This document shows, piece after piece, positions 6,026-7,162 of a stretch of 7,162 nucleotides of DNA. The stretch spans positions 1-7,162 of the forward strand of contig PAHQ01000031.1 of the NCBI GenBank assembly GCA_002705125.1, read 5' to 3'. Made by a program: the position numbers and the translations under genes. The stretch is from Verrucomicrobiales bacterium (lineage in GTDB: Bacteria; Verrucomicrobiota; Verrucomicrobiia; Verrucomicrobiales; DEV007). Below the pieces are notes generated by a model. The model had not been told where the DNA came from and ran no database searches. It worked only from the letters and a program-made list of their open reading frames with translations. The first letter of the stretch is position 1. Every line of letters starts with the position of its first letter.

Positions 6026-6253
6026 TTAGTCTGTTTCTTTTATAGATTTTAAAACTTCACCTTCATTAGGAAATCGATCTGTATCCTTCTTGGAAAAAAT
6101 AAGAGATCCATTAAGAGTTACCTCAAATACGCCACCACTACCTTCAACGGTTTCAACATTCGCTTCTGTTAATCTTTTCTTAAGTTCATCCGCCAAACTG
6201 ACGGCTTGAGGTTTATAATTTCAAACTCCTCAGTAAAGAATCGATATATCCAT
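6026..6253 (-). CDS. SelW/Rdx-family selenoprotein with a U-x-x-U redox motif (two in-frame UGA)
   Basis: A 75-residue thioredoxin-like-fold redox protein of the SelW/Rdx family, read through two UGA codons (6232-6230 and 6223-6221). The N-terminus is MDISILYUGVUNYKPQAVS (U = UGA). This aligns with the SelW motif Y-C-G-A-U-G-Y-K, so the UGAs fall exactly at both redox positions. The rest matches family features: a helix SLADELKKRL (19-28), EGSGGVFEVTLNGSLIFSKK (37-56; compare SelW TGFFEV..AGKLIHSKK) and DRFPNEGEV (59-67). The ATG at 6253 is fixed by an in-frame TAG two codons upstream. A SECIS-like hairpin follows the UGAs. Family members act as cytosolic thiol/selenol redox proteins, probably using glutathione or thioredoxin. 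Decay of a pseudogene is unlikely to place UGA at both and only those positions. The gene has its own TATAAT and follows the esterase by 93 bp. Confidence 0.85.
6186..6209 (-). promoter_or_regulatory. Bacterial-type SECIS hairpin within the selenoprotein coding sequence
   Basis: In the mRNA, CCGUC (6204-6200) pairs with GGCGG (6194-6190) around the loop AGUUU. An outer UCA (6209-6207) pairs with UGA (6188-6186) across a small AG/A internal loop. Bacterial SECIS elements lie inside the reading frame, roughly 16-37 nt from UGA to apical loop, with a G in the first two loop positions. Here the distance is 21 nt from the second UGA and 30 nt from the first, and G is the second loop base. One hairpin may therefore serve both codons. 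It should bind the SelB elongation factor. Confidence 0.65.
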
Positions 6254-6292
6254 ATTCTATTAAACTTCTAAATACTTTTATGTATCACTAAT

Positions 6293-6298
6293 ATTATA
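6293..6298 (-). promoter_or_regulatory. -10 box (TATAAT) of the selenoprotein gene
   Basis: A perfect TATAAT lies 39 bases before the ATG of the UxxU protein. Seventeen bases further upstream the -35 position reads GCGACT (6321-6316), a partial match to TTGACA, and a TTGACT lies closer but at a 12-base spacing. The predicted leader is about 30 nt long with only a weak AGAAG as a possible ribosome binding site. Confidence 0.5.
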
Positions 6299-6320
6299 TG
6301 CTTATTATCAAGTCAAGTCG

Positions 6321-6343
6321 CTTGAGTAGCTCAAGAGTTTTTT
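6321..6343 (+). terminator. Intrinsic terminator-like hairpin, plus-strand orientation
   Basis: CTTGAG (6321-6326), loop TAG, CTCAAG (6330-6335), then AG and TTTTTT (6338-6343): a 6-bp stem with a T-run on the plus strand. Its orientation does not serve the minus-strand esterase that ends at 6347 or the selenoprotein gene. The nearest plus-strand transcription unit is the candidate ncRNA, about 300 bp upstream. Confidence 0.5.
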
Positions 6344-6346
6344 CTT

Positions 6347-7162
6347 CTAATTTTTATCAATCCAAACACTCAATGTTTGAGGGGAAGTCGTTATTGTAAG
6401 GCTTGGAGCCGTAAAAATTTTATCTGAGCCAATTTTTATCTTTCCTTTTGACTCTCCAAAACTCCAGTTGATAAAATCACCTTCATTGAATTCAAATTGC
6501 TGCAACCTTCTCAAAGAAACATCAGCAGTAGCTTTTTTGGGAATATCAAATTTTGTTTTGATGTCGTCAGCTGAATTTAAATACAAGGAGACGTTAAATA
6601 ATTTTTTTTCATCATTCATTAATTCCCATCTAAAGAATGCATTCACTTGACCTGATTTTTCATCTGATAAATTTTTAGGCCATGGTAAATCATTGTTGGA
6701 CGAAGCATTTGTGAATACTGGGTAAGCCTCATTTTTCTTAATGCTCAACCAATCAAAAGAATTAATAAGATCATTAACCTGTAGAATTCTTTCATGATTA
6801 TTAGCATGACCAAAAGACCCCCAATAAAAATAAAGTGGGTACTTTCTATCATTCATCGCCTTAACAAAACGGTCATGACCAAATGACCAACCATCGTTCT
6901 GCCCTGAGTAATCCAATGTGATTGGAGGGTCAGGGAGGTTTAGTTTTTTTGCAGCTGCATGATCAGAAAAAGCCATCCTCTGATCCGCGTGATCAATGCC
7001 CGCAGGAACGTTAGCCTTGATCGCTGCAAAAACATTACCGTGCCTCAATCCAATCCCAAGGGCACCGCTTCCTCCCATAGAGTTACCTGACAAATAAACT
7101 CTATTCGAATCAATCTCATATTTTTTAATAACCCACTTTATTGTATCTATTACACGGCGCTC
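6347..7162 (-). CDS. Partial alpha/beta-hydrolase esterase, C-terminal 271 residues (runs off right edge)
   Basis: The frame is open to the window edge, so this is a 5'-truncated gene with 271 codons plus TAG. Numbering from the edge, ERRVIDTIKWVIKKYEID leads into VYLSGNSMGGSG (22-33), the nucleophile elbow with Ser28. The acid is likely D90 in SGQNDGWSFGHDRF and the base H119 in WGSFGHANNHER, giving an ordered Ser-Asp-His triad. This resembles secreted esterase/depolymerase-type hydrolases (feruloyl esterase or PHB-depolymerase-like, or S9-like peptidases). The last ~130 residues look like an added beta-rich domain ending in PSLTITTSPQTLSVWI. The substrate cannot be told, and any signal peptide would lie outside the window. 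The TTG at 7093-7091 encodes the Leu before SGNS and is not a start. Confidence 0.8.
   Translation of the reverse strand, partial: ERRVIDTIKWVIKKYEIDSNRVYLSGNSMGGSGALGIGLRHGNVFAAIKANVPAGIDHADQRMAFSDHAAAKKLNLPDPPITLDYSGQNDGWSFGHDRFVKAMNDRKYPLYFYWGSFGHANNHERILQVNDLINSFDWLSIKKNEAYPVFTNASSNNDLPWPKNLSDEKSGQVNAFFRWELMNDEKKLFNVSLYLNSADDIKTKFDIPKKATADVSLRRLQQFEFNEGDFINWSFGESKGKIKIGSDKIFTAPSLTITTSPQTLSVWIDKN

Noticed and set aside
5986..6028. Intrinsic terminator of the selenoprotein gene from the CGGGC-GCCCG hairpin
   Set aside because: On the minus strand the hairpin is followed by purines rather than a T-run, so it does not fit a standard terminator.
6468..6650. Plus-strand 60-codon frame inside the esterase gene
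   Set aside because: Antisense to the esterase C-terminal domain; low-quality composition.
1..7162. CRISPR array, insertion sequence, phage genes or tRNA
   Set aside because: No regularly spaced repeats, transposase motifs, integrase or tRNA cloverleaf were seen on either strand.

Overview
The window looks like AT-rich DNA from a member of the Verrucomicrobiota/PVC group, probably aquatic. The main reasons are a PVC-type soluble sugar dehydrogenase-like protein (TIGR02604-like) and a secreted DUF1080/3-keto-disaccharide hydrolase lying together. In addition, almost no start codon has a recognisable AGGAGG-type ribosome binding site. The group assignment is inference, because no rRNA or marker gene is present.

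Layout. On the left edge (minus strand) are the first 17 codons of a membrane protein reminiscent of MgtC/SapB, a doubtful 44-codon frame, and a complete 141-aa hypothetical protein. Next comes a secreted glycerophosphodiester phosphodiesterase (GDPD, minus strand). It diverges from a three-gene plus-strand operon: DUF1080 hydrolase, secreted Ca2+-dependent PI-PLC-like phosphodiesterase, and PVC dehydrogenase-like beta-propeller. The last two genes abut exactly (TAA then ATG). All four products of this central block carry signal peptides, so it reads as a periplasmic or extracytoplasmic kit for phosphodiesters and sugars. A convergent small Smr-domain gene follows, with a startless gene remnant just upstream of it.

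The most interesting part is 5700-6350. At 5861-6018 (plus strand) the sequence folds on paper into one long rod with a 20-position closing helix, a small side hairpin and a 16-bp apical stem. An extended -10 box precedes it and a U-run follows it. This is a strong candidate for a free-standing structured ncRNA with 6S-like architecture. Next to it, on the minus strand at 6026-6253, is a 75-codon gene hidden by two in-frame UGA codons. Read as selenocysteine they give Y-U-G-V-U-N-Y-K, aligned to the Y-C-G-A-U-G-Y-K redox site of SelW. It is therefore a SelW/Rdx-family selenoprotein in which BOTH residues of the CxxC/CxxU motif are selenocysteine. A single bacterial-type SECIS-like hairpin lies 21 nt after the second UGA and 30 nt after the first.

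The right edge holds the C-terminal 271 residues of a GxSxGG alpha/beta-hydrolase esterase (minus strand), running off the window.
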